DNA of 64,000 bases, taken from the NCBI GenBank assembly GCA_023388175.1, contig JAEWGT010000003.1:62001-126000 (forward strand). Direction: 5' to 3'. This document shows, piece after piece, positions 53,160-61,389 of the stretch. The notes beneath the pieces were generated by a model. That model saw nothing but the letters and a program-made list of their open reading frames with translations, was not told the origin of the DNA and made no database searches. The translations under genes were made by a program, and so were the position numbers. Position 1 is the stretch's first letter. The number at the start of each line of letters is the position of its first letter. The DNA comes from Pseudomonadota bacterium (GTDB lineage Bacteria > Pseudomonadota > Alphaproteobacteria > Rhizobiales > Devosiaceae).

Positions 53160-53402
53160 CTATTCGCGCTGGAGCGGATAGTCCGGGGCATCGTATAGCG
53201 CCCGGATGGAATCGCCCTCGTGTCTGTCGTCGCCGCTTTCGAGAACCAGCGCGCGCATCTGCGCCTGCGGCAAGTCCTCGACGGCATAGCGGATGGCCTC
53301 CGCCAGTGATGGAAAGCGCATATAGCGGCTTTTGCGCGCGCCAAACGAGGCGCTGCTTGAATAGAGTTCTGCCGGCCTCGACCAGTCTATGGCCAGTTTC
53401 AC
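53160..53402 (-). CDS. Small protein of unknown function, paralogue of previous gene (80 aa)
   Basis: MKLAIDWSRPAELYSSSASF start, then YMRFPSLAEAIRYAVEDLPQAQMRALVLESGDDRHEGDSIRALYDAPDYP. Its ATG overlaps the stop of the 84-aa gene upstream (ATGA), so both are made together. Acidic in its second half. Function unknown; a helix plus beta unit is likely from the pattern. Confidence 0.75.
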   Translation of the reverse strand: MKLAIDWSRPAELYSSSASFGARKSRYMRFPSLAEAIRYAVEDLPQAQMRALVLESGDDRHEGDSIRALYDAPDYPLQRE

Positions 53403-53653
53403 CGCTTGCCGATGGCGATGCTGAAAATGCTTTCGCCTTCCGGGAACGGGGCCTTCGTCGCCGAGCTGGGGGAGAGGTCGGCTTCCTCGACGACCCGCTC
53501 GTTGCTCTCACCCCGGGACTTCACCCGGTAAAGCACCGGGCCTTTGTCATGCGGCAGGCAGGTCACGACCTCGCAGGGGCCCGATGGGCGATTGCTGTGC
53601 CGTGGTGCGGAACGCAATTCCAGCATCTGGCCGACTTTATAGCGATGCAACAT
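53399..53653 (-). CDS. Small SH3-like protein of unknown function (84 aa)
   Basis: From the ATG at 53653 with AAGGAG 7 nt upstream. MLHRYKVGQMLELRSAPRHSN ... GPCEVVTCLPHDKGPVLYRVKSRGESNERVVEEADLSP looks like a small beta barrel (KOW/SH3-like) with alternating charged and hydrophobic residues. It lies 55 nt after the cold-shock gene on the same strand, so joint expression is likely. I do not know the family's function. Confidence 0.78.
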   Translation of the reverse strand: MLHRYKVGQMLELRSAPRHSNRPSGPCEVVTCLPHDKGPVLYRVKSRGESNERVVEEADLSPSSATKAPFPEGESIFSIAIGKR

Positions 53654-53708
53654 GATGCGCTCCTTCGTGGAAATGGAGTGGAGGCACCTGGCGGCGCCTC
53701 CGCAGAAT

Positions 53709-53915
53709 TCAGGCCAGCTGCAGATTGACGGCGGACTCGCGTCCGTCGCGGCTCTGTTCGAGGTCATAGGAAACCTTCTGGCCATCGGCGAGGCCGGATA
53801 GGCCGGCACGTTCCAGAGCGGAAACATGCACGAAGGCATCCTTGCTGCCCGTATCAGGGGTAATGAAGCCGAAGCCCTTGGTGGAATTGTAGAATTTCAC
53901 GGTGCCGTTGATCAT
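53709..53915 (-). CDS. Cold-shock domain protein (Csp)
   Basis: 68 aa nucleic-acid-binding beta barrel. RNP-1 is KGFGFITPD and RNP-2 AFVHVSAL, both intact; start MINGTVKFYNSTKGFG. AAGG lies before the ATG. The long gene-free stretch before it (53916-54170) may be the 5' leader typical of csp mRNAs. It heads a minus-strand run of four small genes. Confidence 0.95.
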   Translation of the reverse strand: MINGTVKFYNSTKGFGFITPDTGSKDAFVHVSALERAGLSGLADGQKVSYDLEQSRDGRESAVNLQLA

Positions 53916-54170
53916 GATGGCGCCTTTCTGAACAGCTCGAAGCAGTGCAAACGAGCAAGTTTCCTCCACGCAATATGCAGCGGAGGCCTAAAACGTTCGC
54001 AGTTCGGAAGGAAAGCCAATCAACCGGACACGCCGGGAAGGTCAGGTCGCCAACAGGGGCAGAAAACGTAGAATGCAAGCATCTACCTCAATTGCGCCGA
54101 AGTCAAGGCCAGGAAAAATTAGTCCTTGAAGCCCGAAAATTCGACGCTGACGTCCCGTTATCTGATGACT
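53916..54170 (-). promoter_or_regulatory. Long leader/promoter region of cold-shock gene
   Basis: 255 nt with no convincing gene on either strand. Csp genes often have long leaders that change fold with temperature; here this is inferred from length and position only. Confidence 0.4.
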
Positions 54171-54518
54171 TCAATCAGGGCGCGAACCAGTTTTGTCGGC
54201 GTCTTCTCGACTTATAATTATCGAGTGCTCACGCCCATATGAAGATTTGCGCTGGACGGCGCGCCTGATCCGGACATCCTGGTAAACACCGCCAGCGGTG
54301 ATGAGGCCGAAAAAGGCGGTTATGGCGACCCAGATCAGCAGGGTGAGATAAAAGCCCTGAGGATCGGCATCGCGCAGGATATCGTCCGCGCCGAACCGCC
54401 TGAGTTCCCTCACCTCCCCGGTGATGAGCGCAGAAACAACAATTCCGGCGCCGATTGTGAACAAAACCGCGCCGGCAAATGTCAGCCAATGCTCACGCAG
54501 CCAGCGCCGGAGCGCCAT
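54171..54518 (-). CDS. Two-span membrane protein of unknown function
   Basis: 115 aa with spans LTFAGAVLFTIGAGIVVSALI and FYLTLLIWVAITAFFGLITAGGVY, then a basic tail. Its ATG overlaps the hemA stop by one base (TGATG), so it is translated with hemA. I do not recognise a family. Confidence 0.75.
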   Translation of the reverse strand: MALRRWLREHWLTFAGAVLFTIGAGIVVSALITGEVRELRRFGADDILRDADPQGFYLTLLIWVAITAFFGLITAGGVYQDVRIRRAVQRKSSYGREHSIIISREDADKTGSRPD

Positions 54519-55798
54519 CAGCCACCCAGGCTGGGCAGGGTCAGATCACCCGAGGTCAGCTTGCTGGCGGTGATGGCGGCATCGGCCTTTTCACGCGGCA
54601 GTTCCAGCGCCGTCCAGACGCTGACCAAGGCGTGGCGCAGCTCGAAGATCATCTCGTCGGTATGCAGCGGGGTGGGGGTGATGCGCAGCCGCTCGGTGCC
54701 CTTGGGCACGGTGGGGTAATTGATCGGCTGGATATAGATATTGTGCTTGTCGAGCAGCATGTCGCTGGCCGCCTTGACGGCGCGGGCATCGCCCACGATC
54801 AGCGGCACGATATGGGTCTCGGTTTCCATTACCGGCAGTCCGGCATCGGCCAGGATCGCCTTGGTCAGCCGGGCCTGGCGCTGGTGCATCTGCCGCTCGA
54901 GCCCATTGCCCTTCAAATGCTCGATCGAGGCGCGGGCGGCGGCGCAGAGCGCCGGGGGCAGGGCAGTGGTGAAGATGAATTCGGGCGCATAGGAACGCAC
55001 GGCGTCGATAATGGCGCGGTTGGCGGCAATATAGCCGCCCATGACGCCAAAGCCCTTGGCCAGCGTGCCCTCGATGATGTCGATGCGATCCATCAACCCG
55101 TCACGCTCGGCAATGCCGCCGCCGCGCGGGCCATACATGCCCACGGCATGGACTTCATCGATATAGGTGAGCGCGCCGAATTCCTCGGCCAGGTCGCAGA
55201 TTTCCAGAATCGGCGCGATGTCGCCATCCATCGAATAGACCGATTCAAAGCAGATGAGCTTTGGCCGCTTGCGGTCGACCTGGCTGAGCAGTTCGCGCAG
55301 GTGCGCCACGTCATTGTGCCGGAAAATCTTCTTTTCCATGCCGCTCTGGCGCACGCCCTGGATCATCGAGGCGTGGTTGAGCTGGTCCGAGAAGATGATG
55401 GCATTGGGCATGAGCCGGGCAATGGTGGAAATGCCCGCCTCGTTCGAGACGAAGCCCGACGTGAAGACGAGCGCGGCTTCCTTGCGGTGCAGGTCGGCGA
55501 GCGAACGCTCAAGCTCGACCAGCGGCCGGTTGGTGCCCGAAATATTGCGGGTGCCACCGGCGCCGACGCCCATCGTGCCGGCGGTTTCCTGCATGGCGCG
55601 CACGACCTTTTCGTGCTGGCCCATGCCCAGATAGTCATTGGAGCACCAGATGGTGATTTCGCGGGCATTGTCGGCTTCGTCGCGATAGACCGCGCGCGGA
55701 AACTTGCCGGCAATGCGTTCGAGATCGGCAAAGACCCGATAGCGCTTTTCAGCCCGCAGCGTGTCCACCGCATCTTCAAAAATGCCGCGATAGTCCAT
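54518..55798 (-). CDS. hemA: 5-Aminolevulinate synthase
   Basis: PLP enzyme condensing glycine with succinyl-CoA, the C4 entry to haem synthesis found in alphaproteobacteria. 426 aa with the PLP lysine in EGTLAKGFGVMGGYIA, glycine-rich CSNDYLGMGQH and the TYIDEVHAVGMYGPRGGG loop. An FNR/FixK-like box lies 88 nt upstream. It is co-transcribed with the small membrane protein that follows. Confidence 0.96.
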   Translation of the reverse strand: MDYRGIFEDAVDTLRAEKRYRVFADLERIAGKFPRAVYRDEADNAREITIWCSNDYLGMGQHEKVVRAMQETAGTMGVGAGGTRNISGTNRPLVELERSLADLHRKEAALVFTSGFVSNEAGISTIARLMPNAIIFSDQLNHASMIQGVRQSGMEKKIFRHNDVAHLRELLSQVDRKRPKLICFESVYSMDGDIAPILEICDLAEEFGALTYIDEVHAVGMYGPRGGGIAERDGLMDRIDIIEGTLAKGFGVMGGYIAANRAIIDAVRSYAPEFIFTTALPPALCAAARASIEHLKGNGLERQMHQRQARLTKAILADAGLPVMETETHIVPLIVGDARAVKAASDMLLDKHNIYIQPINYPTVPKGTERLRITPTPLHTDEMIFELRHALVSVWTALELPREKADAAITASKLTSGDLTLPSLGG

Positions 55799-56223
55799 GA
55801 AAGCTATTCCTTCGCTTACGTCCGAGAGGGGCAGAGGCCAGACCGGGCGAATATGGGTGTGTCTCCTAAACCGCCGACACGCGCATTGATATAGGTCAAT
55901 TCGACGCGCAGCCGCAGGCTAAACCCTTGTTTGGCAAAGGGAGCGCAGTTTATCTTGAGACTCATTCTAAAGTTCTCCGCGCCATCTGCCAACAGCCTGC
56001 TGCGATCAAAGCTGCTTGAGGTGGTTTGATCGGGACTGAACCCCAAAATACGCAAGATGCTGACCCCTGCCATTGACCCGCCAAACTCGCCCGCGCCCCC
56101 GCGGCAGGCGCGGCAGAAAATGATGGTGCAAAATCTGAGGTACGTACATCATTGTGGCTTGCCGTCGTCCGGGGGCAGCGCTATTTTGCTGTGATTGCTG
56201 CCAGTTTTCAGGATGCCCGCGTC
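55799..56223. promoter_or_regulatory. Divergent promoter region of hemA and SDR gene
   Basis: 425 nt between divergent starts. It holds the FNR/FixK-like box and, at about 56140, the palindrome GTACGTAC on the SDR side. An 85-aa frame on the minus strand (55816-56073) overlaps the box and looks non-coding. Confidence 0.6.
55886..55899 (-). promoter_or_regulatory. FNR/FixK-type box upstream of hemA
   Basis: TTGATATAGGTCAA matches the TTGAT-N4-ATCAA consensus in nine of ten conserved bases. Its centre is about 94 nt before the hemA start, so activation from -41.5 would put transcription start near 55851. Oxygen control of hemA through FNR/FixK proteins is known in other alphaproteobacteria. 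Confidence 0.7.
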
Positions 56224-56991
56224 ATGGCCTATGCCACTTATCCCAGCCTCAGGGACCGCCCTGTCGTTATTTCCGGTGGCGCGTCGGGCATTGGCGAAGC
56301 CCTGGTGCGCAGCTTTGCGGCACAGGGCGCCAAGGTGGGCTTTGTCGATGTGGCCATCGCGGCGGGGGAGGCGCTGGCGCAGGAATTGAGCGCCGCCGGC
56401 CAGACCGTTGGTTTCACCCCATGCGACGTGACCGATATTGCGGCATACCAGGCGGCCATTGCCGGCTTCGCCGAGGCCCATGGCGATGCGCGCGTTCTGG
56501 TCAACAACGCCGCGCATGACCAGCGCCATGACTGGGCCGAGGTGACGCCCGATTATTGGGATGAGCGCATGGCGGTCAATCTCAAGCACGCCTTCTTCGC
56601 CATGCAGGCGGTGGCGCCGGGTATGGCGCGTGCCGGTGGCGGGTCGATCATCAATTTCGGCTCGATCAGCTGGATGATCATGACGCCATCCATTCCGCTC
56701 TATGAAACGGCCAAGGCCGCAGTGCATGGACTGACGCGCGCCATGGCGCGCGAATTGGGGCGTTCGGCCATTCGCGTCAATTCGCTGGTACCCGGCGCCG
56801 TGCTGACGCAGCGCCAGCTCGATCTCTGGATTACCGAAGACGACAAGAAGGCCATCGAGGCCAATCAGGCCCTGTCCGGTCATCTGACACCCGACGACTG
56901 CGCCCGCATGGCCCTGTTCCTGGCCGCCGACGACAGCGCCATGATTTCCAGCCAGCATTTTCTCGTCGATGCGGGCTGGGCGAATGGCTGA
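56224..56991 (+). CDS. Short-chain dehydrogenase/reductase
   Basis: 255 aa classical SDR. Cofactor motif SGGASGIGEALVRSF, NNAAHDQR, catalytic Ser in GSISWM and Tyr-Lys in YETAKAA. Acidic VD at the end of the second strand (GFVDVAI) suggests NAD preference. The set SDR-with-NNAAHDQRH resembles sugar dehydrogenases, but the substrate is not known. ATG 56224 follows AGGA. Confidence 0.88.
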   Translation: MAYATYPSLRDRPVVISGGASGIGEALVRSFAAQGAKVGFVDVAIAAGEALAQELSAAGQTVGFTPCDVTDIAAYQAAIAGFAEAHGDARVLVNNAAHDQRHDWAEVTPDYWDERMAVNLKHAFFAMQAVAPGMARAGGGSIINFGSISWMIMTPSIPLYETAKAAVHGLTRAMARELGRSAIRVNSLVPGAVLTQRQLDLWITEDDKKAIEANQALSGHLTPDDCARMALFLAADDSAMISSQHFLVDAGWANG

Positions 56992-57385
56992 CGGAGAAGC
57001 GAGACACGACCGGACCGGACTTGCATTGGGTATGGTCATTATGGCTGCGATCATCGGACTCGCGGCGCATTCGCTTCTCTGGTTCGGCTCGCTCGGCCCG
57101 GCCATCTTCTGGCCTTTGCCGCTATTGTTCATGCTGGGCCCGGCGCTGCTGCCGACAACTGTGGTTGCACTGTTGATCGGCATATCCACTCACCATGATC
57201 GTTGGTCCCGGGTTCTGGCGGTGGCAACGCTGGTTTTCGTGCTCGAGCAGATTGTGTTCTGGCTCTGGCATGGCACAGTGGACGACACATTCGGCTATTC
57301 CATGCTCTACTTCCTGCCGATCTTTGGCGGATGGTTCCTGGCTGTTGCGTGCTATGGCGCGGTGAAATTCTGGCGGGCGCGCTGA
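56984..57385 (+). CDS. Four-span membrane protein of unknown function
   Basis: 133 aa overlapping the SDR stop by 8 nt. Spans: LGMVIMAAIIGLAAHSLLWF, IFWPLPLLFMLGPALLPTTVVALLIGI, VLAVATLVFVLEQIVFWLW, FGGWFLAVACYGAVKFW. I do not recognise it; the overlap suggests coupling to the SDR. Confidence 0.7.
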   Translation: MADGEARHDRTGLALGMVIMAAIIGLAAHSLLWFGSLGPAIFWPLPLLFMLGPALLPTTVVALLIGISTHHDRWSRVLAVATLVFVLEQIVFWLWHGTVDDTFGYSMLYFLPIFGGWFLAVACYGAVKFWRAR

Positions 57386-57488
57386 TCCCCATTCATCCGG
57401 CGTTCATCATATTGGCCTTACCACGCTCCTGCCTTAATGCAGGGACATCACAAGGCCACTTTTCCGCGAATCCTTCAGGGGGATATTC

Positions 57489-58154
57489 ATGAAGTCGAAG
57501 GTTCTCGTCGCTCTTGCAGCGGCATTGGCTCTCAGCGCCTGCACCACCACCGATCCCTATACCGGCCAGAGCCGGCTTTCCAATACGGCCGGCGGCTCGC
57601 TGCTGGGAGCTGGCGGCGGCGCTGTTGCGGGTGCTATCGTGGGCGCCGCAGTGGGCGGTGATCCGCGCGTCGGCGCATTGATCGGCGCTGGCGTTGGCGG
57701 CCTGACCGGCGCGGCTATCGGCAATTACATGGACCAGCAGGAAGCCGAGCTGCGCGCGCAGTTGCAGGGCACCGGCGTCTCGGTGACCCGCTCGGGTGAC
57801 CAGATCATCCTCAATATGCCGTCCAACATCACCTTTGCCACCGATCAGTCGACGGTCCAGCCGCAGTTCAACCAGACCCTGGTTTCGGTCGCACTCGTGC
57901 TCAAGAAATTCGACAAGACCATCGTCGATGTTTACGGCCACACCGACTCCACCGGCTCGAACGAGCATAATCTGGCGCTCAGCCAGCGCCGCGCCGTGTC
58001 CGTGGCAACCATCCTGGCCAATCAGGGTATTGACCAGCGCCGCTTCTATATCGAAGGCAAGGGCCCTTCGAGCCCCATCGCCTCCAATGCGACCGAAGCC
58101 GGACGCGCCCAGAACCGGCGTGTGGAAATCCAGCTTTCGCCGATCCGCGGCTAA
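57489..58154 (+). CDS. OmpA-family lipoprotein (YiaD-like)
   Basis: 221 aa. Lipobox ALSAC18, then a Gly/Ala-rich glycine-zipper segment (AGGSLLGAGGGAVAGAIVGAAVGGDPRVGALIGAGVGGLTGAAIG), then an OmpA C-terminal peptidoglycan-binding domain (VDVYGHTDSTGSNEHNLALSQRRAVSVATILANQGI ... AQNRRVEIQL). It probably links the outer membrane to peptidoglycan. Confidence 0.92.
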   Translation: MKSKVLVALAAALALSACTTTDPYTGQSRLSNTAGGSLLGAGGGAVAGAIVGAAVGGDPRVGALIGAGVGGLTGAAIGNYMDQQEAELRAQLQGTGVSVTRSGDQIILNMPSNITFATDQSTVQPQFNQTLVSVALVLKKFDKTIVDVYGHTDSTGSNEHNLALSQRRAVSVATILANQGIDQRRFYIEGKGPSSPIASNATEAGRAQNRRVEIQLSPIRG

Positions 58155-58174
58155 GCATTCCCATCTATCAAATG

Positions 58175-58204
58175 AAAACGCGGCCTCCCGGGGCCGCGTT
58201 TTTT
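58175..58204 (+). terminator. Terminator after OmpA-like lipoprotein gene
   Basis: Perfect 11-bp arms aaaacgcggcc (58175-58185) and ggccgcgtttt (58192-58202) followed by more T. It reaches the stop codon of the convergent small gene and may serve both. Confidence 0.92.
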
Positions 58205-58514
58205 ATTGCACTGTCGTTTCTGTGACGGGCGCCGATACCGGGGTGCCCGGCTGCATGTCGGTGCCTGGCGCGCCGGAAAAGACCTGCAGCAGCAGTAGGA
58301 AGGCGATGATGATGGCCAGGGCGATGAGGCCATAAAGCCACCAGTTTGTCGGGCCCGTAGCGCCAACCGAGGCCTCGTGCTCGCCCGCAACCTTGATGCC
58401 GGAATCGGCAGGCACGTCGATGCGCGAGCCATTTTCATCGACCAGAAAGTCCACCTTGGCGTCTTCCTTGACCCGGGCTCTATTGTCGAATTTGGGTTCC
58501 TGCGGATCGGCCAT
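58203..58514 (-). CDS. Single-span membrane protein of unknown function
   Basis: 103 aa: hydrophilic N-terminus (MADPQEPKFDNRARVKEDAK), one span NWWLYGLIALAIIIAFLLLLQVFSG and a Thr/Pro-rich tail. ATG overlaps the stop of the gene upstream by one base. No family recognised. Confidence 0.72.
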   Translation of the reverse strand: MADPQEPKFDNRARVKEDAKVDFLVDENGSRIDVPADSGIKVAGEHEASVGATGPTNWWLYGLIALAIIIAFLLLLQVFSGAPGTDMQPGTPVSAPVTETTVQ

Positions 58515-58771
58515 CAGTAATCCCCCCGCAAGACCGTTTCGGTGCCGACGCCCCGCGCCGCGCCTTCGCGGACATGGGCAATGGCTTCATCGATCTCTTC
58601 CGGCTCGAAGGCGACAGCATCGCCTTCCACCTGCGCGCCCGTGGCCTCGGCCTTCAACTGGTTGAGCAGGTCGAGTTTTTCGCGCGCCGTGAACAGGGTA
58701 TGGCGTGCAATCTGCATGGGGTTGAGCTGATCGGTTCCGCCCATGCGTTGCTTGAGTGTGTCGAAGACCAT
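58514..58771 (-). CDS. Small cytoplasmic protein of unknown function (85 aa)
   Basis: From ATG 58771 with GAGGAG upstream. MVFDTLKQRMGGTDQLNPMQIARHTLFTAREKLDLLNQLKAEATG reads as a helical protein with acidic tail. Coupled to the next gene by TGATG. I do not recognise the family. Confidence 0.72.
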   Translation of the reverse strand: MVFDTLKQRMGGTDQLNPMQIARHTLFTAREKLDLLNQLKAEATGAQVEGDAVAFEPEEIDEAIAHVREGAARGVGTETVLRGDY

Positions 58772-58919
58772 GATCTTTCTCCTCGCTCGAATGGCTGTGG
58801 TGGACATTCCTCAAGGCTCAATGCGCGCCGGGCGCAGCGGTTCCGCGCGCCGCAGTCCCGGCTTAACCACCTTTTGAGAGGTTATGGCGCTTGATGGGGT
58901 CCCCAATGGAGGCCCCGGA

Positions 58920-60536
58920 ATGGGTCGGATTTCCACGTTTCTGATTTCGGGCACGTATCGGCGCGTGCGCCAGGCACTGGTCTTTCTGCTGATCTTTGCC
59001 CTGCTTGTGGGCGGAGCAGCCTGGATTGCCGCCGAACAGGTGGCGCAGAACATGCGGGCTGAAATCGCCCGGAGCCTGGTTACCTATGGCAGCGTGCGCG
59101 CCAGTATCGTCACCATTTTCGATGCCATGGATTCCCAGCTGACAGCGGAGCCTTGCTCCGCCGATTTTCTGGCCGAAATGCGGCGCATCACCTTCATGCC
59201 CGATGGCATCAGCGAGCTGCTTTACGCGCCCGACGGCCGCGTTATCTGTTCCGGCGATGCAGGCTGGCTGGCGGAGCCGATGGAACTGGGCGCGCCCGAT
59301 GTCGCCGCCTCCGACGAATTCGGCATCGCGCTCTGGCTCGACCGGTCCCTTGCGCCCCTGGGTCTGACCGATCTGACCGGCACTATTGCCCGGCGCGGGA
59401 ATTATGCGCTGGTGGTGCCCCCGCAATTTGTTTCCGGCGATGCGGTGTCAAGCGACTTTGAACAAGAGCTGGTCTTTCGCGTTGGCCCCGACATGTGGAT
59501 GCATCGCGCCGGCATAGAGGGCGTGCTCGCGGCGGCGCGGGCAGCGCCTCAGCCGGTCGTTCTGGACGCGTTCGCCGGGGCGCTGCATCAATATGCCTGC
59601 GACCCGGCGGGCGAGCATTGCGTGGCGGCCCGCGCACCCCTGCTGCCGCTTGCCATGCAGCGGGCCGGGGCCATCGTGCTGGTTCTGGCGGCCCTGGCCG
59701 TGCTCGCCGCCTGGCTGACCCAGCAGATCTGCGGCGTCATCGAGCGCCATTGGTCTTTCGAGGCGAGATTTCTGCGCCGTTTCGACACGGAATCGCTGGT
59801 CTGCGCCTATCAGCCCCTGCTCAACCTGCACAAGGACAGCATCACCGCCTGCGAAGTGCTGGCGCGCTGGCGCGATGTCGATGGGACGATTGTCCTGCCC
59901 GACCGTTTCCTGCACATCGTTGAAAAACATGGATTGACCGAGCGTTTCACGGCCATGGTGGTTGCCCGTGCCCATGCGGACCTGTCGCAGCTGCCGCCGG
60001 ATTCCACGCCTTTGCAGGTCAATTTCAATATCTTCCCGCGCGATCTCGACGCGGCACGCCTCGTGCCGATCTTTGCCCCCCTGCTGGCGCCTGCCGGGCG
60101 CTTCGAGGTGGTGGTGGAACTGGTCGAGACCGACGAAGTGCAGCCGGAAATTGCGCAGGTCGAGATCGAAAAGCTGCGACAGGCCGGGATCGGTGTCTAT
60201 ATCGACGATTTCGGGGCCGGCTATTCCTCCATGCGCAATCTGGCGGAACTGTCCATAGACGGGGTCAAGCTCGACCGCTCATTCGCCATGGCATCGGAGG
60301 ATTCCGTGATGGCCCGCATGCTCGATCACGCCATCGACCTGGTGAAAGCCTCCGGCCGTCCACTGGTGGTGGAGGGCGTGGAAAGCCTGCGACGCCTCGA
60401 TAGCCTGCGGGCCGGTGGCCGCGTGGATTTTGCGCAGGGCTATGGCATTGCCCGTCCGCTTTCCATCGAGGCCTTCGCTGCGTTCAAGGCTGAGTATGGA
60501 ACTCATACGACGACCGAACCGCGCCGCTGCGCCTGA
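58920..60536 (+). CDS. Cyclic-di-GMP phosphodiesterase with CSS-type periplasmic domain and EAL domain
   Basis: 538 aa from ATG 58920 (GGAGG 7 nt upstream; ATG 58884 is also in frame). TM1 at 19-38, a periplasmic domain with Cys79-Ser80-Ala (CSA in place of CSS) and a second Cys in VICSGDAG, TM2 at about 248-270, then EAL. In EAL, the first motif is EVL (ACEVLARW); VNFNIFPRD, VELVETDE, YIDDFGAGYSS and KLDRSF and EGVES are present, so activity is likely. It lowers c-di-GMP, perhaps in response to periplasmic redox state, and might influence pilus or biofilm behaviour. Confidence 0.87.
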   Translation: MGRISTFLISGTYRRVRQALVFLLIFALLVGGAAWIAAEQVAQNMRAEIARSLVTYGSVRASIVTIFDAMDSQLTAEPCSADFLAEMRRITFMPDGISELLYAPDGRVICSGDAGWLAEPMELGAPDVAASDEFGIALWLDRSLAPLGLTDLTGTIARRGNYALVVPPQFVSGDAVSSDFEQELVFRVGPDMWMHRAGIEGVLAAARAAPQPVVLDAFAGALHQYACDPAGEHCVAARAPLLPLAMQRAGAIVLVLAALAVLAAWLTQQICGVIERHWSFEARFLRRFDTESLVCAYQPLLNLHKDSITACEVLARWRDVDGTIVLPDRFLHIVEKHGLTERFTAMVVARAHADLSQLPPDSTPLQVNFNIFPRDLDAARLVPIFAPLLAPAGRFEVVVELVETDEVQPEIAQVEIEKLRQAGIGVYIDDFGAGYSSMRNLAELSIDGVKLDRSFAMASEDSVMARMLDHAIDLVKASGRPLVVEGVESLRRLDSLRAGGRVDFAQGYGIARPLSIEAFAAFKAEYGTHTTTEPRRCA

Positions 60537-60614
60537 TCACATTTTCTTTCGGGGCGAAACCGATCCCATTGCCTTGCGTTGGTTGGATATCAAATCCCAT
60601 GCAAGGAGGATCAA

Positions 60615-61004
60615 ATGGCTTACGATGACAGCCGCGTTGCAACGGCAGACCTCAAGGAAACGCACGATCTGATTGCGTCCGACAAGGTTGAAGGCACCAA
60701 GGTCTTCGATCCGATGGGCGAGCATATCGGATCGATCGAACGCATTCTGGTCGAAAAGCGCTCCGGCAAGGTTTCCTATGCCGTGCTGAGCTTCGGCGGG
60801 TTCCTCGGCATCGGCCAGGACCACTATCCGCTGCCCTGGTCCATGCTCAATTACGATCAGGAACTGCAGGGCTATCGCGTCGATATTTCCAAGGAGCAGC
60901 TCGAAGGTGCTCCGAAATACGAACGCGAGAGCGACGATTACTGGACGGAAGAGAACGGCCGTCGCGTCTATGACTATTATGGCGTGACCCCGTACTGGAT
61001 CTGA
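60615..61004 (+). CDS. PRC-barrel domain protein
   Basis: 129 aa from ATG 60615 with AAGGAGGA upstream. Segment GTKVFDPMGEHIGSIERILVEKRSGKVSYAVLSFGGFLGIGQDHYPLPWSML is the PRC-barrel fold. Such small stand-alone proteins are frequent in Hyphomicrobiales; role unknown. A terminator follows. Confidence 0.9.
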   Translation: MAYDDSRVATADLKETHDLIASDKVEGTKVFDPMGEHIGSIERILVEKRSGKVSYAVLSFGGFLGIGQDHYPLPWSMLNYDQELQGYRVDISKEQLEGAPKYERESDDYWTEENGRRVYDYYGVTPYWI

Positions 61005-61040
61005 TCCAGCACAAGGTTTTCATGACGTAGTGATTGCCAG

Positions 61041-61069
61041 CCGGTGTCCCTCGGGACGCCGGTTTTTTC
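61041..61069 (+). terminator. Terminator after PRC-barrel gene
   Basis: Arms ccggtgtccc (61041-61050) and gggacgccgg (61053-61062, one G-U pair) followed by TTTTTT. It separates the gene from the convergent oxidase operon. Confidence 0.9.
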
Positions 61070-61077
61070 TCGTCTGC

Positions 61078-61389
61078 CTAAATGCAGGCGGTGGCAAAGG
61101 TGACCGGCAGATAGACCAGCACGCCGGACGCCAGGGCCGCGCGATTGGCCCAGAGCGCAGCCGTCGACAGCGAAGTCTGCGGCTCACCCGTGGCGTAGGG
61201 GCGGCGCAGCGACAGCCAGATGAGCGGCAGCAGCGATATGAGATAGGCGCCGATCAGGATCGGCCTGTGCCACGCCCAGTCATAGGCGCAACCCAGCGCC
61301 TGCAAGGCATAAAGCAGCACAAAGGCAACTGCCCAGGCGGTAAAGCCCGCAATCAGCAGCACCAGCGCCCGAAGATCCTGCCGGCTCAT
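61078..61389 (-). CDS. Small membrane protein at end of cytochrome oxidase operon
   Basis: 103 aa, three spans (LVLLIAGFTAWAVAFVLLYALQAL, PILIGAYLISLLPLIWLSL, AALASGVLVYLPVTFATAC). Its ATG overlaps the stop of the oxidase gene (ATGA). Probably a small oxidase-linked subunit or assembly aid; I know no family name. The longer frame reaching to 62349 is a shadow of the oxidase gene. Confidence 0.75.
   Translation of the reverse strand: MSRQDLRALVLLIAGFTAWAVAFVLLYALQALGCAYDWAWHRPILIGAYLISLLPLIWLSLRRPYATGEPQTSLSTAALWANRAALASGVLVYLPVTFATACI

Noticed and set aside
55816..56073. 85-codon frame upstream of hemA
   Set aside because: It covers the FNR-like box and promoter region, has no ribosome site and no membrane or domain pattern.
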